Shown: one piece after another, positions 15,399 to 22,676 of the stretch
Layout: each line of letters opens with the position of its first letter
How positions within the stretch are numbered: position 1 is the stretch's first letter
IMG/VR virus record: IMGVR_UViG_3300043331_001369
Location: 1-35,203 of that record
Origin: a virus
DNA: 35,203 bases
Direction: 5' to 3' (one strand)
Translations under genes and position numbers: made by a program
Notes under the pieces: model-generated
Databases searched by the model: none
What the model saw: the letters and a program-made list of their open reading frames with translations, nothing else
Told to the model about the DNA's origin: nothing

Positions 15399-16354
15399 GC
15401 CCAGCACCCCGCAGACACGCTGTCAGCGATCTGCCCGTCGGTGCGAACGAACTGGCTCGCCCAGGCGCCGGGGCTGAGGGTGAGCTTCAAGATCCCGAAG
15501 TGACTTGCATCTCTGTAGCGCGTCCCCGTCCGGGCGGTCGTGGAGTTGAACGGGATCAGCGAACGACCTCCGGTGCCGATCAGGATCTGCCGGATCCCCT
15601 CCCCCGTCGGCGAGAGGGTGCCGCCGGGTCGCATGGGTCCGAACCGGGCGTAGGCGTGCTCGTGGCCGACGATGACCAGGTCGGCGTGGACGTGGTTCAA
15701 CCGGTTCCAGAACGTCGTCATCAGCAGGTCGTCGTTGAACGGGGCGCCGGAGCCCCAGCGGGGGTGGTGCCAGACGGCGCCGATGCAGCGACGGCCGGCG
15801 TTGGCGGCCAGGTCGGCGGCCAGCCACTGGTCCTGGGCTGAGCCGATGCGGCAGTCGGGGCTGCCGCCGTTGCGGGCGCAGTCCGAGGAGAGCATGTACC
15901 AGCGCCAACCCGAGTTGGGGAGGTTGAAGGCGTAATAGCCGCGGTCGGGGTGACCCGAGGTGGCGCACGCCTGGAGTTGGTCGGTGAAGTAGCCGAAGAA
16001 CCCCGGCGCCCCCGCCGTGAGGTACTCGTGGTTCCCGGCCACCGGGCAGGTCTGGTTCTTGAACCGGCCCCAGCTGCCGTCATAGCCCAGCTCGGACTGG
16101 AAGGCGTCCAGCGCGCCGACCTCGTACTGGATATCCCCGGGGATGAGCACCCTAGCGTCGGGGTGGGTGTTGAGCTGCCGCAGGACTTCCTCGGAGGTGG
16201 CGTAGTCGGCGGTGACGCGGCTGTTGGTGGCGGGGGCGATGTCCCCGGCGGCCAGGACGATGTCGGTGGTGGCGGTTTGGGGGGTGGCGGGGGTGGCGGC
16301 CAGGGTCGCCAGCAACGCGGCGAGGGCGAGCAGGATGGGGAGGCGTCGGGTCAC
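15395..16354 (-). CDS. Secreted metallophosphoesterase (purple-acid-phosphatase-like)
   Basis: A 319-residue protein from GTG 16354, coupled through GTGA. Residues 1-26 are a signal peptide (MTRRLPILLALAALLATLAA, then AT repeats). Metal-binding motifs of the calcineurin-like fold are present: AAGDI (D38), PGDIQYEVG (D74), GNHEY (N108-H109), VWHHPRWG, and GHEHAYAR near residue 235. Four cysteines could form disulphides outside the cell. The family hydrolyses phosphomonoesters or diesters. A secreted version inside a phage replication/packaging operon is unusual and could serve phosphate scavenging or act on host surface polymers; both are inference. Confidence 0.85.
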   Translation of the reverse strand: MTRRLPILLALAALLATLAATPATPQTATTDIVLAAGDIAPATNSRVTADYATSEEVLRQLNTHPDARVLIPGDIQYEVGALDAFQSELGYDGSWGRFKNQTCPVAGNHEYLTAGAPGFFGYFTDQLQACATSGHPDRGYYAFNLPNSGWRWYMLSSDCARNGGSPDCRIGSAQDQWLAADLAANAGRRCIGAVWHHPRWGSGAPFNDDLLMTTFWNRLNHVHADLVIVGHEHAYARFGPMRPGGTLSPTGEGIRQILIGTGGRSLIPFNSTTARTGTRYRDASHFGILKLTLSPGAWASQFVRTDGQIADSVSAGCWA

Positions 16355-16503
16355 GGAACCACCTGGAGTTTGACGACCTGGCGGAAGGTCCCGCCGCAGC
16401 CGTGATGGGTGTAGCAGGGCAGGTGAAGGTCGCCGGTGCTTTCGAGCTCGAACCCGCAGGTGCAGGCGAACCAGCGTGGGGGCGACAGCCAGTCCCGGGT
16501 CAT
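16351..16503 (-). CDS. 50-residue putative zinc-ribbon protein
   Basis: ATG 16503 lies in an ATGA overlap with the gene before and the stop overlaps the phosphoesterase start. Cysteines come as CTC near residue 14 and C..HHGC near 33-38. The pattern fits a small zinc ribbon. Function unknown. Confidence 0.55.
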   Translation of the reverse strand: MTRDWLSPPRWFACTCGFELESTGDLHLPCYTHHGCGGTFRQVVKLQVVP

Positions 16504-16706
16504 GGGATCACCGGCTCGAACGCGCCGTCGAGCAATCCGCGGGCCTGGAGATCTAACAGCACCCGCAGCAGTTCACCACGCCTCACCTCTGGGTCAGCGC
16601 GCTGCATGTCCTTGAATCGCACCTCGAACCACCGAAGGAACCAGAGATGCGACGCCAGCAGGATCGCCCGCTCGGTAGCGTCGCCTTGGTGGGCTGGTTG
16701 CCCCAT
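16500..16706 (-). CDS. Helical hypothetical protein, possibly the frameshifted end of its neighbour
   Basis: A 68-residue frame from ATG 16706 (ATERAILLASHLWFLRWFEVRF..., then a leucine-rich helix) that ends in an ATGA overlap with the zinc-ribbon gene. Its start has no ribosome binding site and lies 124 bp inside the preceding gene in the -1 frame. The sequence looks genuinely coding, whereas the last 35 residues of the overlapping gene look like an out-of-frame reading. The two could be one gene split by a frameshift. Confidence 0.5.
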   Translation of the reverse strand: MGQPAHQGDATERAILLASHLWFLRWFEVRFKDMQRADPEVRRGELLRVLLDLQARGLLDGAFEPVIP

Positions 16707-16894
16707 GGCTTGCGGGCGATCTGGATGATCCAGTCCAGCACCTCAGCCGAGGTCGTGCAGGTGTCCAGATCGATCTCATAGTGGTACGGCCAGACGGGGT
16801 ACAGCACCCGCATGTCAGGGTCGAGGCGCCAAGGCCCCCAGTCGTCCGGCTCGGCCAGGAGTTCCGCCAACGAACGCGTAACCAGTTCGCTCAT
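16583..16894 (-). CDS. Conserved actinophage-type hypothetical protein
   Basis: A 103-residue frame with ATG 16894 in an ATGA overlap with the putative loader gene. Residues 15-66 match a pattern common in small actinophage proteins: W-x-L-D-P-x-x-R-x-L, a P-Y-H-Y-E-I-D-L strand, C-T-T-S-A-E-V-L-D-W-I-I-Q-I. The remaining residues are Ser/Arg/Cys-rich and probably not real. The authentic protein may end near residue 66 or switch to the -1 frame. Function unknown. Confidence 0.6.
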   Translation of the reverse strand: MSELVTRSLAELLAEPDDWGPWRLDPDMRVLYPVWPYHYEIDLDTCTTSAEVLDWIIQIARKPWGNQPTKATLPSGRSCWRRISGSFGGSRCDSRTCSALTQR

Positions 16895-17337
16895 ACCCGC
16901 TCACTCACCTCTGCGGCATCTCTGGCGGCAATGGCCTCCAGTTCGGCCAGCTGCTCGGCCCGGCTGCGCCCAGCCGGCCGCTCCTCCGGCTGACCGTCTG
17001 GAACCCGCGAGGCGGCCAGGAACCGCTCGCGGGCTGCTTTGTAGTCCGCCGGAGGCGGCACCCCGAGCGAGTCCGGGTCGCGGGCCTCGATCGCCCGGTG
17101 GCTGGACGGCTCAGCGGCCCGTTCCTGGGCGTTGGCGAGCATCGCGTCGAGCAGTTCGGCCAGGGTCGGCCGGAACCGTGACTCACGGCGGCAGCGCCGA
17201 ACCGCCCGCCACACCCGCTCGGCCGGGTACTCGCGGAGTTCGTCGTAGAACTCAGCGGCGGTCATGGGTTCCATCTGCTGGCCGGGGAAGCTCGCGTTGA
17301 GCCTCGCTACGATCTCGGCCCACTCCTGCCTGGTCAC
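16891..17337 (-). CDS. Putative helicase loader / replisome accessory protein (G39P-like)
   Basis: A 148-residue protein from GTG 17337, with GGGGG 7-8 nt upstream. It overlaps the end of the replisome-organiser gene by 86 bp. The N-terminal half (RQEWAEIVARLNASFPG, FYDELREYPAERVWRAVRRCRRESRFRPTLAELL) has the helical pattern of phage loader/inhibitor proteins of the G39P type. The C-terminal half is a charged Ala/Glu helix. Following a DnaD-like protein, it would help bring the host replicative helicase to the phage origin. Similarity is judged by pattern only. Confidence 0.55.
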   Translation of the reverse strand: MTRQEWAEIVARLNASFPGQQMEPMTAAEFYDELREYPAERVWRAVRRCRRESRFRPTLAELLDAMLANAQERAAEPSSHRAIEARDPDSLGVPPPADYKAARERFLAASRVPDGQPEERPAGRSRAEQLAELEAIAARDAAEVSERV

Positions 17338-18247
17338 CGCTGTCACCCCCCGCCCATGCGCGCATCTGGTCGTAGGTCGCCTTGGCCTGCGCGGTCGCCT
17401 TCCCCATGACCGCCGGCGGACCGTCGCGTTGGAGGTCGCGGAACTTCTCCAGGTGCTCGGCGTCCCGCAGCAGCAGGTCCAGGTCGTTGTAGACCGTGCC
17501 GGTCGAGTTCTGGCCGCAGTGGTGGGGTGAGTGCTGCCAGCCTTGAACAGCGTCAAGGACGTCCTGGAGCGGGTACTGCGCCAAGGCGGCCTTGATGCGG
17601 CGGCGGCGCTTGGGGTCGAGCTGGGCCCGGTGCTTGCGGGTCGCTTCCTTCCAAGCGTTGAAGACGGCGGTGGTGTCGTCGATCGGTCGAGCTTGCTCGA
17701 CGACGGTGTTACTCCCTGACGTATCAGCTACAGAACTGCCTTCAGTAGCTATAGGGGGTACGGGAACGGGTACGGGGGCAACCGTTTCGCTACCGTTACC
17801 AGGGGAGTTAGTAACGGCGTTACCACCAGCGTTACCACTAGGGCTACGACCCTTGTTACCACCCTTGCGCTTGTTCTCCCGGTACTTGGCGACCCGCTCC
17901 TTGGTCTTCTTTCGCTCGGCCTCCACCTGGGCGCGACTTGGCTGGTAGTGGTGGTAATCGTGGATGAGGAAGCCGCCGTCGACCTCCTCCCACATGCCGA
18001 CCCTGACGAGCCGGCGGGCGATGACCATGGGATTGAGCTCGACCCAGGTGTCGCCGTTGTCGCCGATGTTCTCGCCGAGGCCGTTGAAGTCGAGCAGCGT
18101 TCGTACGGCGCCGTAGGGGATGTAACCATCGGTGAGGTAACGGTTGCTGTAACAGAGTGACGCAACCTGTAACGCGATGCCGAGAGGTCCCACCGGGGCG
18201 ACCTTGGGATGGTGGGGGAACTCCTCGTCGATGCGGACCCAGGGCAT
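17252..18247 (-). CDS. Phage replication initiator / replisome organiser (DnaD-like)
   Basis: A 331-residue protein. The N-terminal 110 residues (PWVRIDEEFPHHPKV, ALCYSNRYLTDGYIP, VRVGMWEEVDGGFLIHDYHHY) form the winged-helix module typical of actinobacterial phage replication initiators. A low-complexity Lys, Gly/Asn and Pro/Val linker (115-185) follows. Residues about 195-290 (FNAWKEATRKHRAQLDPKRR, VYNDLDLLLRDAEHLEKF) form the conserved C-terminal domain. No helicase motifs are seen. It should bind the origin and recruit host helicase. Its ATG has no ribosome binding site but overlaps the stop of a 14-codon leader that has AGGAGG. Confidence 0.78.
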   Translation of the reverse strand: MPWVRIDEEFPHHPKVAPVGPLGIALQVASLCYSNRYLTDGYIPYGAVRTLLDFNGLGENIGDNGDTWVELNPMVIARRLVRVGMWEEVDGGFLIHDYHHYQPSRAQVEAERKKTKERVAKYRENKRKGGNKGRSPSGNAGGNAVTNSPGNGSETVAPVPVPVPPIATEGSSVADTSGSNTVVEQARPIDDTTAVFNAWKEATRKHRAQLDPKRRRRIKAALAQYPLQDVLDAVQGWQHSPHHCGQNSTGTVYNDLDLLLRDAEHLEKFRDLQRDGPPAVMGKATAQAKATYDQMRAWAGGDSGDQAGVGRDRSEAQRELPRPADGTHDRR

Positions 18248-18291
18248 CAGGGGCCGTGCCCATGGTCGCTAAAGGGACGTAGACTACTCAC
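18247..18291 (-). CDS. Predicted 14-residue leader peptide coupled to the initiator gene
   Basis: GTG 18291 stands 8 nt after a perfect AGGAGG (18300-18305). The frame runs for 14 codons and ends in TGA, which shares its A with the ATG of the initiator gene (TGATG). The initiator's own start has no Shine-Dalgarno, and an in-frame TAG blocks any longer start. Re-initiation after the leader is the simplest way to translate it. Confidence 0.5.
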   Translation of the reverse strand: MSSLRPFSDHGHGP

Positions 18292-18323
18292 GCCCGAAAC
18301 CTCCTAGGTAGGCGTAGGGCCAC

Positions 18324-18355
18324 GACCCCCGGCCGTCGCAAGCGGCGCGGGGGTC
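18324..18355 (-). terminator. Strong hairpin upstream of the leader
   Basis: GACCCCCGGCCG (18324-18335) pairs with CGGCGCGGGGGTC (18343-18355) apart from one bulged base, with a 7-nt loop. On the minus strand it lies between the 59-residue gene and the leader. It may terminate the upstream early operon or act as an attenuator. No U-tract is seen. Confidence 0.5.
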
Positions 18356-18380
18356 ACTAGTAGGGGCACATCGTAGCAGC

Positions 18381-18560
18381 TTAGGGGGCCTTTCTCGAAC
18401 TCACTTTCGGGTTTGCGGGTGCCGGCGCGACCACGCCCCAGGGCTGCTCGGGGGTGGTGCCGGGGTAGTTCTCGATGACGACGCCGGCCCAGTAGCGGGC
18501 GGATCGGAGGGCCTCGCTGAGGGTCTTGCGGCGGGCCTTGAGCTTGGGCTGGGCGCTCAT
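18381..18560 (-). CDS. 59-residue basic hypothetical protein
   Basis: ATG 18560 overlaps the preceding TGA (ATGA). The sequence is basic at the start (PKLKARRKTLSEALRSARYW) and then has GVVIENYPGTTPEQPWGVV. It has the size and style of small actinophage DNA-metabolism accessory proteins. It is the last gene before a strong hairpin. Function unknown. Confidence 0.55.
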   Translation of the reverse strand: MSAQPKLKARRKTLSEALRSARYWAGVVIENYPGTTPEQPWGVVAPAPANPKVSSRKAP

Positions 18561-18877
18561 GCGACCACCCGGTCGGAGACGAACGGGGCGGTGGGGTCGG
18601 TGCAGCCGTCGAACCCGACGATGACCCGGCAGCGGCACGGACACCCATTCCCCTCGCACGACTGGCCGTGTCGGCGGGTTCGGCATGGTGGGCAGCCGAG
18701 TGGGTCGTGGTCGGCCTCGGCCGCCTTGATCTGGCGGTGGCGTGGCCGTTCGACCCGGGGGAGTTGGTCGGTGCCGAGGAACTGGGCGGCGACCTGCGGC
18801 CAGGTCGGGTCCTGGGGGTCGGGGCCGTCGAGGGCGGCGAGCAGCTCGGCCCGGTGGCGGCGCTGTTCGGGGGTCAC
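18557..18877 (-). CDS. Cysteine-rich hypothetical protein downstream of RecT
   Basis: A 106-residue protein from GTG 18877 in a GTGA overlap with the recombinase stop. The N-terminal part is helical ([23 protein letters not shown]). The C-terminal part has eight Cys/His residues (CPPC..C..CPCRC, then a later C), probably one or two zinc fingers. The position suggests a partner in recombination or replication; no family is recognised. Confidence 0.55.
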   Translation of the reverse strand: MTPEQRRHRAELLAALDGPDPQDPTWPQVAAQFLGTDQLPRVERPRHRQIKAAEADHDPLGCPPCRTRRHGQSCEGNGCPCRCRVIVGFDGCTDPTAPFVSDRVVA

Positions 18878-20151
18878 TTCTCCCACCCCGGTGGTTCGGT
18901 ACCGGCAAGGGAGGGCGTGCCCACCGGGTCCTGCCGCTTCCCCTCGGCTGGTCCCGATGCTCCCGGCTGCTCTCCCTTGCCGGCCCGCTTGGAGCCCCCC
19001 GGGGACCGACGACCGGGGGAGGGTTCGTCGGTCGACCCGGGGGGCGTGGTGGCATCGACCTTGGCGTGGGGGGACGCCGGGTCGGTGCCTGGCTGGTTGG
19101 CGCCCTCGACCCCGGCAGGACCAGCCTTGGCCTTCTCCACCGGGGTCGGGGGACTGGTCGGGCCCGACCCGGGGGAGGCGTCGGCCGCCGTCACAGCCGA
19201 AGGGTGAGCCTCGAACCCCGGGTCGGGCAGTTGCAACGCTTCGGTCAGCACGACCCGCCACTGCCCGGCGATGGCGTTACGCCAGAACGCGGACCAGTCC
19301 GGCCACGTCAGGTTCTTCTTGGCGACGCGCTCCTTCACTGCTTCGCGGTAGTCGTCGCTGATCTCGGGCTGTTTGAGCAGCCACTTGGCGTCCTCGGGGT
19401 CGCGGATGTTGGCGATCGCCCAGTCCTTGGGAACACCGTCGGCCCATGGTTCGCCGTCGACCTCGGCCGGGCCCACCTGGACGGCGACGGGGGCGTTGGT
19501 GGCCTGGGCCATCTCGTCGGTGGTGTAGATGCCCGACAGCTCCTCGGGGAACGCGGTCCGCAGCGCCAGGGCCTCAGCGCATTTGGCCAGCTGCTCGGCG
19601 TCCATCCGTGCCCACATGGCGTTGGGCTGGCCGTTGCGCTTGGTCTGGACGTACGCCTTCCAGCGGGCGATGGCCTCGGTGGGGGCGGTGAACCCGCGCC
19701 GGCGCACGGCGACCTTAGCCGCGGCCGGTGGGGTGTCCTCGAGCCAGACGTCGCGCCAGCGGCCGTCCGGTCCGCACCACCAGATCCCGACCCGCCCCTC
19801 GTACAGGCCGGTGCGGTCGGCGATGAGCCGGTAGCCGTCGATGCCGGTCTGGTGGGTGCCGATCTCCTCGAACCCACCTTCGCCGTTGTTGAGGCGGGCG
19901 TTCCAGACGCGGCGCTTGACGAAGTGGATCTGGCCGGTGAAGGGGTTGAGGCGGCGGTGGTTGCACACCGACACGAACAGGTCGAGCTCGGCGTCGGTGG
20001 CATCCTTGCAGATGGTCCGCTTGAGCAGGTCGACCTGCTCGCGGTCCAGGCCGCCGAACGCCACCAGCGCGGCCGGCTGGGTAATCGAGGCCGGGGTCAG
20101 GTCCTTGTGGGCGAACTCGGGGTGGTGGGTGATGTCCAGGTCGCTGGTCAT
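18874..20151 (-). CDS. RecT/Bet-family single-strand annealing protein
   Basis: A 425-residue protein. Residues about 20-215 carry the RecT/Bet signature: [57 protein letters not shown], and further on [12 protein letters not shown] with [36 protein letters not shown]. The last 90 residues are a Pro/Gly/Ser-rich disordered tail. It anneals complementary single strands during phage recombination and replication. The usual exonuclease partner is not visible next door, so a host or distant nuclease would be needed. GTGA/ATGA-type overlaps link it to both neighbours. Confidence 0.88.
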   Translation of the reverse strand: MTSDLDITHHPEFAHKDLTPASITQPAALVAFGGLDREQVDLLKRTICKDATDAELDLFVSVCNHRRLNPFTGQIHFVKRRVWNARLNNGEGGFEEIGTHQTGIDGYRLIADRTGLYEGRVGIWWCGPDGRWRDVWLEDTPPAAAKVAVRRRGFTAPTEAIARWKAYVQTKRNGQPNAMWARMDAEQLAKCAEALALRTAFPEELSGIYTTDEMAQATNAPVAVQVGPAEVDGEPWADGVPKDWAIANIRDPEDAKWLLKQPEISDDYREAVKERVAKKNLTWPDWSAFWRNAIAGQWRVVLTEALQLPDPGFEAHPSAVTAADASPGSGPTSPPTPVEKAKAGPAGVEGANQPGTDPASPHAKVDATTPPGSTDEPSPGRRSPGGSKRAGKGEQPGASGPAEGKRQDPVGTPSLAGTEPPGWEK

Positions 20152-20288
20152 TGGTCGTTCTCCTCTGGCTGCTCGCCGAACCCGAGGCGCTCACGGGCCA
20201 CGGCGGTGCCGTGCTGGGTGCCATTGCAGGAGCAGCGGCACCGCGACGGCGGGGTCTTGGACCAGGTGCAGCGCGGGTCGTGGCTCAT
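20148..20288 (-). CDS. 46-residue cysteine-rich protein
   Basis: ATG 20288 overlaps the WhiB stop (ATGA). It contains C7 and a CRCSCNG cluster, with basic and Ser/Thr residues, so one metal site is possible. It sits between whiB and the recombinase gene. Function unknown. Confidence 0.5.
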   Translation of the reverse strand: MSHDPRCTWSKTPPSRCRCSCNGTQHGTAVARERLGFGEQPEENDQ

Positions 20289-20671
20289 GACGCCTTCTTC
20301 TCCCGTTTCCCGCCGCGCTGTTTGGGCTGGTCCAGCCACACCCCGCCCCAGATGCCGCTGGTCGCTTTGATCTGGCGGGCCCAGACCAGGCAGGCATCCC
20401 GCATGTGGCAGGTGTTGCAGAGCGCGATGGCCTGCTGCGCCCCCTCGTCGTCAGTGCCGTTGGGGTGCCACAGCTCGGGGTCGGCGTCGGGTCGGGTGCA
20501 GGGGCTGCCGGCACCGGCGAAGTCGGGCGGTTCACCGGCGTTCTTGGGGAACAGGTGCTTGCCGGGGGTCGCTTGGCCGGTGGCGACCTCGCGGGTTCGG
20601 TCGCCGGGGCGCCAGAACACGCGGGTGCCGTTAGCGTGGATCGGGCCGGACCCGAACGCGCCGCCCTTCAC
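20285..20671 (-). CDS. WhiB-like iron-sulphur regulator
   Basis: A 128-residue protein from GTG 20671 (GTGA overlap). The four cluster cysteines are C58, C85, C88 and C94 (CxxC plus a Cys six residues on), followed by GIWGGVW at 106-112 and a basic C-terminus (KQRGGKREKK) for DNA contact. A 55-residue N-terminal extension is longer than in most family members. WhiB proteins are confined to actinobacteria and their phages and bind sigma factor region 4. Mycobacteriophage TM4 WhiB is known to repress host whiB2 and block septation. This one lies in the early recombination operon. Confidence 0.88.
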   Translation of the reverse strand: MKGGAFGSGPIHANGTRVFWRPGDRTREVATGQATPGKHLFPKNAGEPPDFAGAGSPCTRPDADPELWHPNGTDDEGAQQAIALCNTCHMRDACLVWARQIKATSGIWGGVWLDQPKQRGGKREKKAS

Positions 20672-20901
20672 GACCCGCCGCCCCGTTCGGCCAGGAACCC
20701 CTCGGCCTCGGCGACCAGCGCGGGGCCGGCGACCATGGCGGGGTCGTGCTCGAGTTGGTCGATGCGGTCGGTGGCGGCGGCGAGGCGGCTGTCGAGGACG
20801 CCCTTGGCGATCTCGGCGTGGGCGAGCTGGAGCTCCTGGTCGACGACCTCGCGGGTGAGCCGCCCGATGGTGTGCTGGCAGCCGCCGGGGCAGGCGCTCA
20901 C
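20668..20901 (-). CDS. Hypothetical protein with N-terminal CPGGC and coiled coil
   Basis: A 77-residue protein from GTG 20901 in a GTGA overlap. CPGGCQH is at residues 4-10, and a long charged helix (residues 14-70) follows. Function unknown; it is translated in series with the WhiB gene. Confidence 0.5.
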   Translation of the reverse strand: MSACPGGCQHTIGRLTREVVDQELQLAHAEIAKGVLDSRLAAATDRIDQLEHDPAMVAGPALVAEAEGFLAERGGGS

Positions 20902-21113
20902 GACTCCACCGCCTGGTCGTAGGCGTTGAGGGCGCGCCGAAGCTCCGTCCATCTCCGCTCGTGGGGGATGGTGGGCGCTACGATTGCCCGGCTCGCCTCG
21001 ACGACCTCGCGGGCGGCGCGGAGTTCGTTCACGGCGTCCCAGACCCGCTGGCGGTCGTCGCCTTCGAACAGGTAGCCGAGCTGGTCGAGGGCGTCCAGGT
21101 CGACGCGGGTCAT
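20898..21113 (-). CDS. Helical hypothetical protein
   Basis: A 71-residue protein with ATG 21113 in an ATGA overlap. Acidic at the start (DLDALDQLGYLFEGDD), then helical with ERRWTELRRAL near the end. It resembles small actinophage proteins of unknown function. Confidence 0.5.
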   Translation of the reverse strand: MTRVDLDALDQLGYLFEGDDRQRVWDAVNELRAAREVVEASRAIVAPTIPHERRWTELRRALNAYDQAVES

Positions 21114-21220
21114 GGTCGGGGCCTCCGGTCCCAGGTGTCGCGGCCGATGACGCGCCCCCAGTCGACCAGGACAGCGGCGACGGCCAGCACGACCAGCAGC
21201 ACGACCCAGCCGACGCTCAC
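21110..21220 (-). CDS. 36-residue membrane peptide
   Basis: GTG 21220 lies in a GTGA overlap and the stop overlaps the next ATG. One hydrophobic helix (VGWVVLLVVLAVAAVLV) is followed by a basic tail (DTWDRRPRP). Function unknown. Confidence 0.5.
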   Translation of the reverse strand: MSVGWVVLLVVLAVAAVLVDWGRVIGRDTWDRRPRP

Positions 21221-21366
21221 GACCAGGCCTCCTTGGTGTCGTGGGCGCGGGTGAGCAGGCGCCGGTCCTCGGGTCGGACGTGCAGGTGAAGGCTGTAGTT
21301 GTGGAGGCACAGCCAGCAGTGGAAGCTGCCGTCGGTGTCGACCTTCACGGTCGCGGCGAGGGTCAC
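21217..21366 (-). CDS. 49-residue hypothetical protein with CWLC motif
   Basis: GTG 21366 in a GTGA overlap. The sequence is strand-like, with FHCWLCLHNYSLHLHV in the middle and a basic, helical end. The Cys pair with nearby His could bind zinc. Function unknown. Confidence 0.5.
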   Translation of the reverse strand: MTLAATVKVDTDGSFHCWLCLHNYSLHLHVRPEDRRLLTRAHDTKEAWS

Positions 21367-21509
21367 GACCCACCGTCCTCGTCCACCGGGGTGATTCGCA
21401 GCTGGGCACCGTCGGCGGGCACCCACACGATGCCGTCCCGGGGCGTCCAGTCGCGCGCGTCCACCGGGGCGCCGTCCATGGCGAAGAACTCCAGACGCAG
21501 GGCAGTCAC
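21363..21509 (-). CDS. 48-residue hypothetical protein
   Basis: GTG 21509 in a GTGA overlap with the preceding gene; the stop overlaps the next GTG. It is a short acidic beta-type sequence (ALRLEFFAMDG, DGIVWVPADGAQLRITPV). No family recognised. Confidence 0.5.
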   Translation of the reverse strand: MTALRLEFFAMDGAPVDARDWTPRDGIVWVPADGAQLRITPVDEDGGS

Positions 21510-22060
21510 GACCCCGCCCCTTCGCTCTTGATGAGGCCGCGCTGGGCCAGCCAGGACTCGCCGAACCGCTCCAGGTGACGGGCGGCGTCGACGATGGCCT
21601 TGATGGTGTCGGCGTCGACCGCCTGGTGGTGGCCGGAGGCGGCGCGGGCGGCGTCGACCTGGCGGCGGGCCTCCACGACCGCGCTCAGGCAGTCGGTGCC
21701 GGTGTGGACGTCGACCCGGAGGTCTTCGACGTGGGTGGCGAGGCGGATGGACTCGGCGAACGCCTCGTCGTCAGAGCTGCGGCCGTTGCCGTTGGTGTGC
21801 CTGACCATCGCGGCGGCCTGGGACAGCGCGACCTCGTTCGGGACCGGGACATACCCCTTGCCGGGGACGCTGCCGAACTCGTCAGTCGGAGCGTCGGGGG
21901 TGACCTTTGGGGTGCCGTCGGCGTTCCACTGGGCGGTCTCACCCAGCGGCCCCCAGGTGTGGCCCTTGATCTTGGGGTGCTGTTCCTTGATGCACTGCTG
22001 GGCGCCCTCGACCGTCTTGCAGCGGACGGCCTTGGCGGCGGTCAGGGTACGGTTTGCCAT
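21506..22060 (-). CDS. Early-operon hypothetical protein
   Basis: A 184-residue protein from ATG 22060 (CGGAG about 9 nt upstream; a GTG at 22078 is in frame). The first 50 residues (TLTAAKAVRCKTVEGAQQCIKEQHPKI) look like a small folded domain. A Pro/Gly-rich linker leads to a C-terminal helical region (SIRLATHVEDL, TIKAIVDAARHLERFGESWL). Function unknown. It is the first gene of the tight early run that leads to WhiB and RecT. Confidence 0.55.
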   Translation of the reverse strand: MANRTLTAAKAVRCKTVEGAQQCIKEQHPKIKGHTWGPLGETAQWNADGTPKVTPDAPTDEFGSVPGKGYVPVPNEVALSQAAAMVRHTNGNGRSSDDEAFAESIRLATHVEDLRVDVHTGTDCLSAVVEARRQVDAARAASGHHQAVDADTIKAIVDAARHLERFGESWLAQRGLIKSEGAGS

Positions 22061-22129
22061 GCGATAGACTCCGATCACTCTGGCGTCGCTCGGCTTGCCT
22101 CTAGCTAGGTCGGGCGGCGCCGGGTTACG

Positions 22130-22372
22130 TTAGGACGCTTCCCGTCGCCTCCTTCTGATCTCGGCGAGGACCGGGTTCGTCCGGTCGACGGCGGGGACTT
22201 CGTGGGCGTCCATGAACGCCTCCAGGGCGCGCTCGCGGATGCGGATGCGGGCACCCTTGCGCTTGCCGATGCGGGTGTGGGCGATCAGGCCGTCGTTGCA
22301 CAGCCGCCGGATGGCGTCGGCGGAGAGGCCAAGGACCTCGCCGGCCTCCTCCGGGCTGTACACCTTGTCCAC
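22130..22372 (-). CDS. Excisionase-like / MerR-type HTH DNA-binding protein
   Basis: An 80-residue protein from GTG 22372, directly after the repressor-like gene. It has the winged HTH-17 pattern: YSPEEAGEVLGLSADAIRRLCNDGLIAHTRIGKRKGARIRIRERALEAFM. This is the fold of excisionases and small phage regulators. An excisionase role would need an integrase, which is not in this window. A regulator of the early operon is equally possible. Confidence 0.7.
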   Translation of the reverse strand: MDKVYSPEEAGEVLGLSADAIRRLCNDGLIAHTRIGKRKGARIRIRERALEAFMDAHEVPAVDRTNPVLAEIRRRRREAS

Positions 22373-22600
22373 CTACTCCCCCTCCCCCTCGACCCATTGG
22401 GGCCGGAACCCTGCTTCCTCGACGGTGACGCCGAGTCCGGTGGCGATCAGTTCGGCTTTCGGATAGGAAATGGTTAACTGCTGGCCGTTGAGGACCTTGT
22501 GGATGGTGGTCTTCCCCAGCTTCCCCGGCACGGCCAGGGTCCGGAATGACTTGTTCTGCTGTTCCATCAGGGTTGCTAGCTTGGCTGGGTCCGTGAGCAC
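22373..22600 (-). CDS. XRE-family HTH regulator (possible repressor or Cro)
   Basis: A 75-residue protein from GTG 22600 (GAGG 6 nt upstream); a TTG at 22624 behind GGGGGAGG is an alternative start. The HTH runs through ATLMEQQNKSFRTLAVPGKLGKTTIHKVLNG; a short C-terminal helix and GEGE end follow. It faces a second XRE protein across a 300-bp gap full of repeated half-sites. The pair resembles a cI/cro-type switch; which is which cannot be read from sequence. Confidence 0.7.
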   Translation of the reverse strand: MLTDPAKLATLMEQQNKSFRTLAVPGKLGKTTIHKVLNGQQLTISYPKAELIATGLGVTVEEAGFRPQWVEGEGE

Positions 22601-22676
22601 GTACGCCTCGCGGAGCACGGGCAATGCAAGCAACCTCCCCCGTTGGTGGACCGGTCCCGGGAGTCAACCGCCACCC

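Noticed and set aside
18742-20370. A 542-codon plus-strand open frame opposite the recombinase
   Set aside because: It is Gly/Arg/Val-rich shadow of the RecT-like gene and its neighbours.
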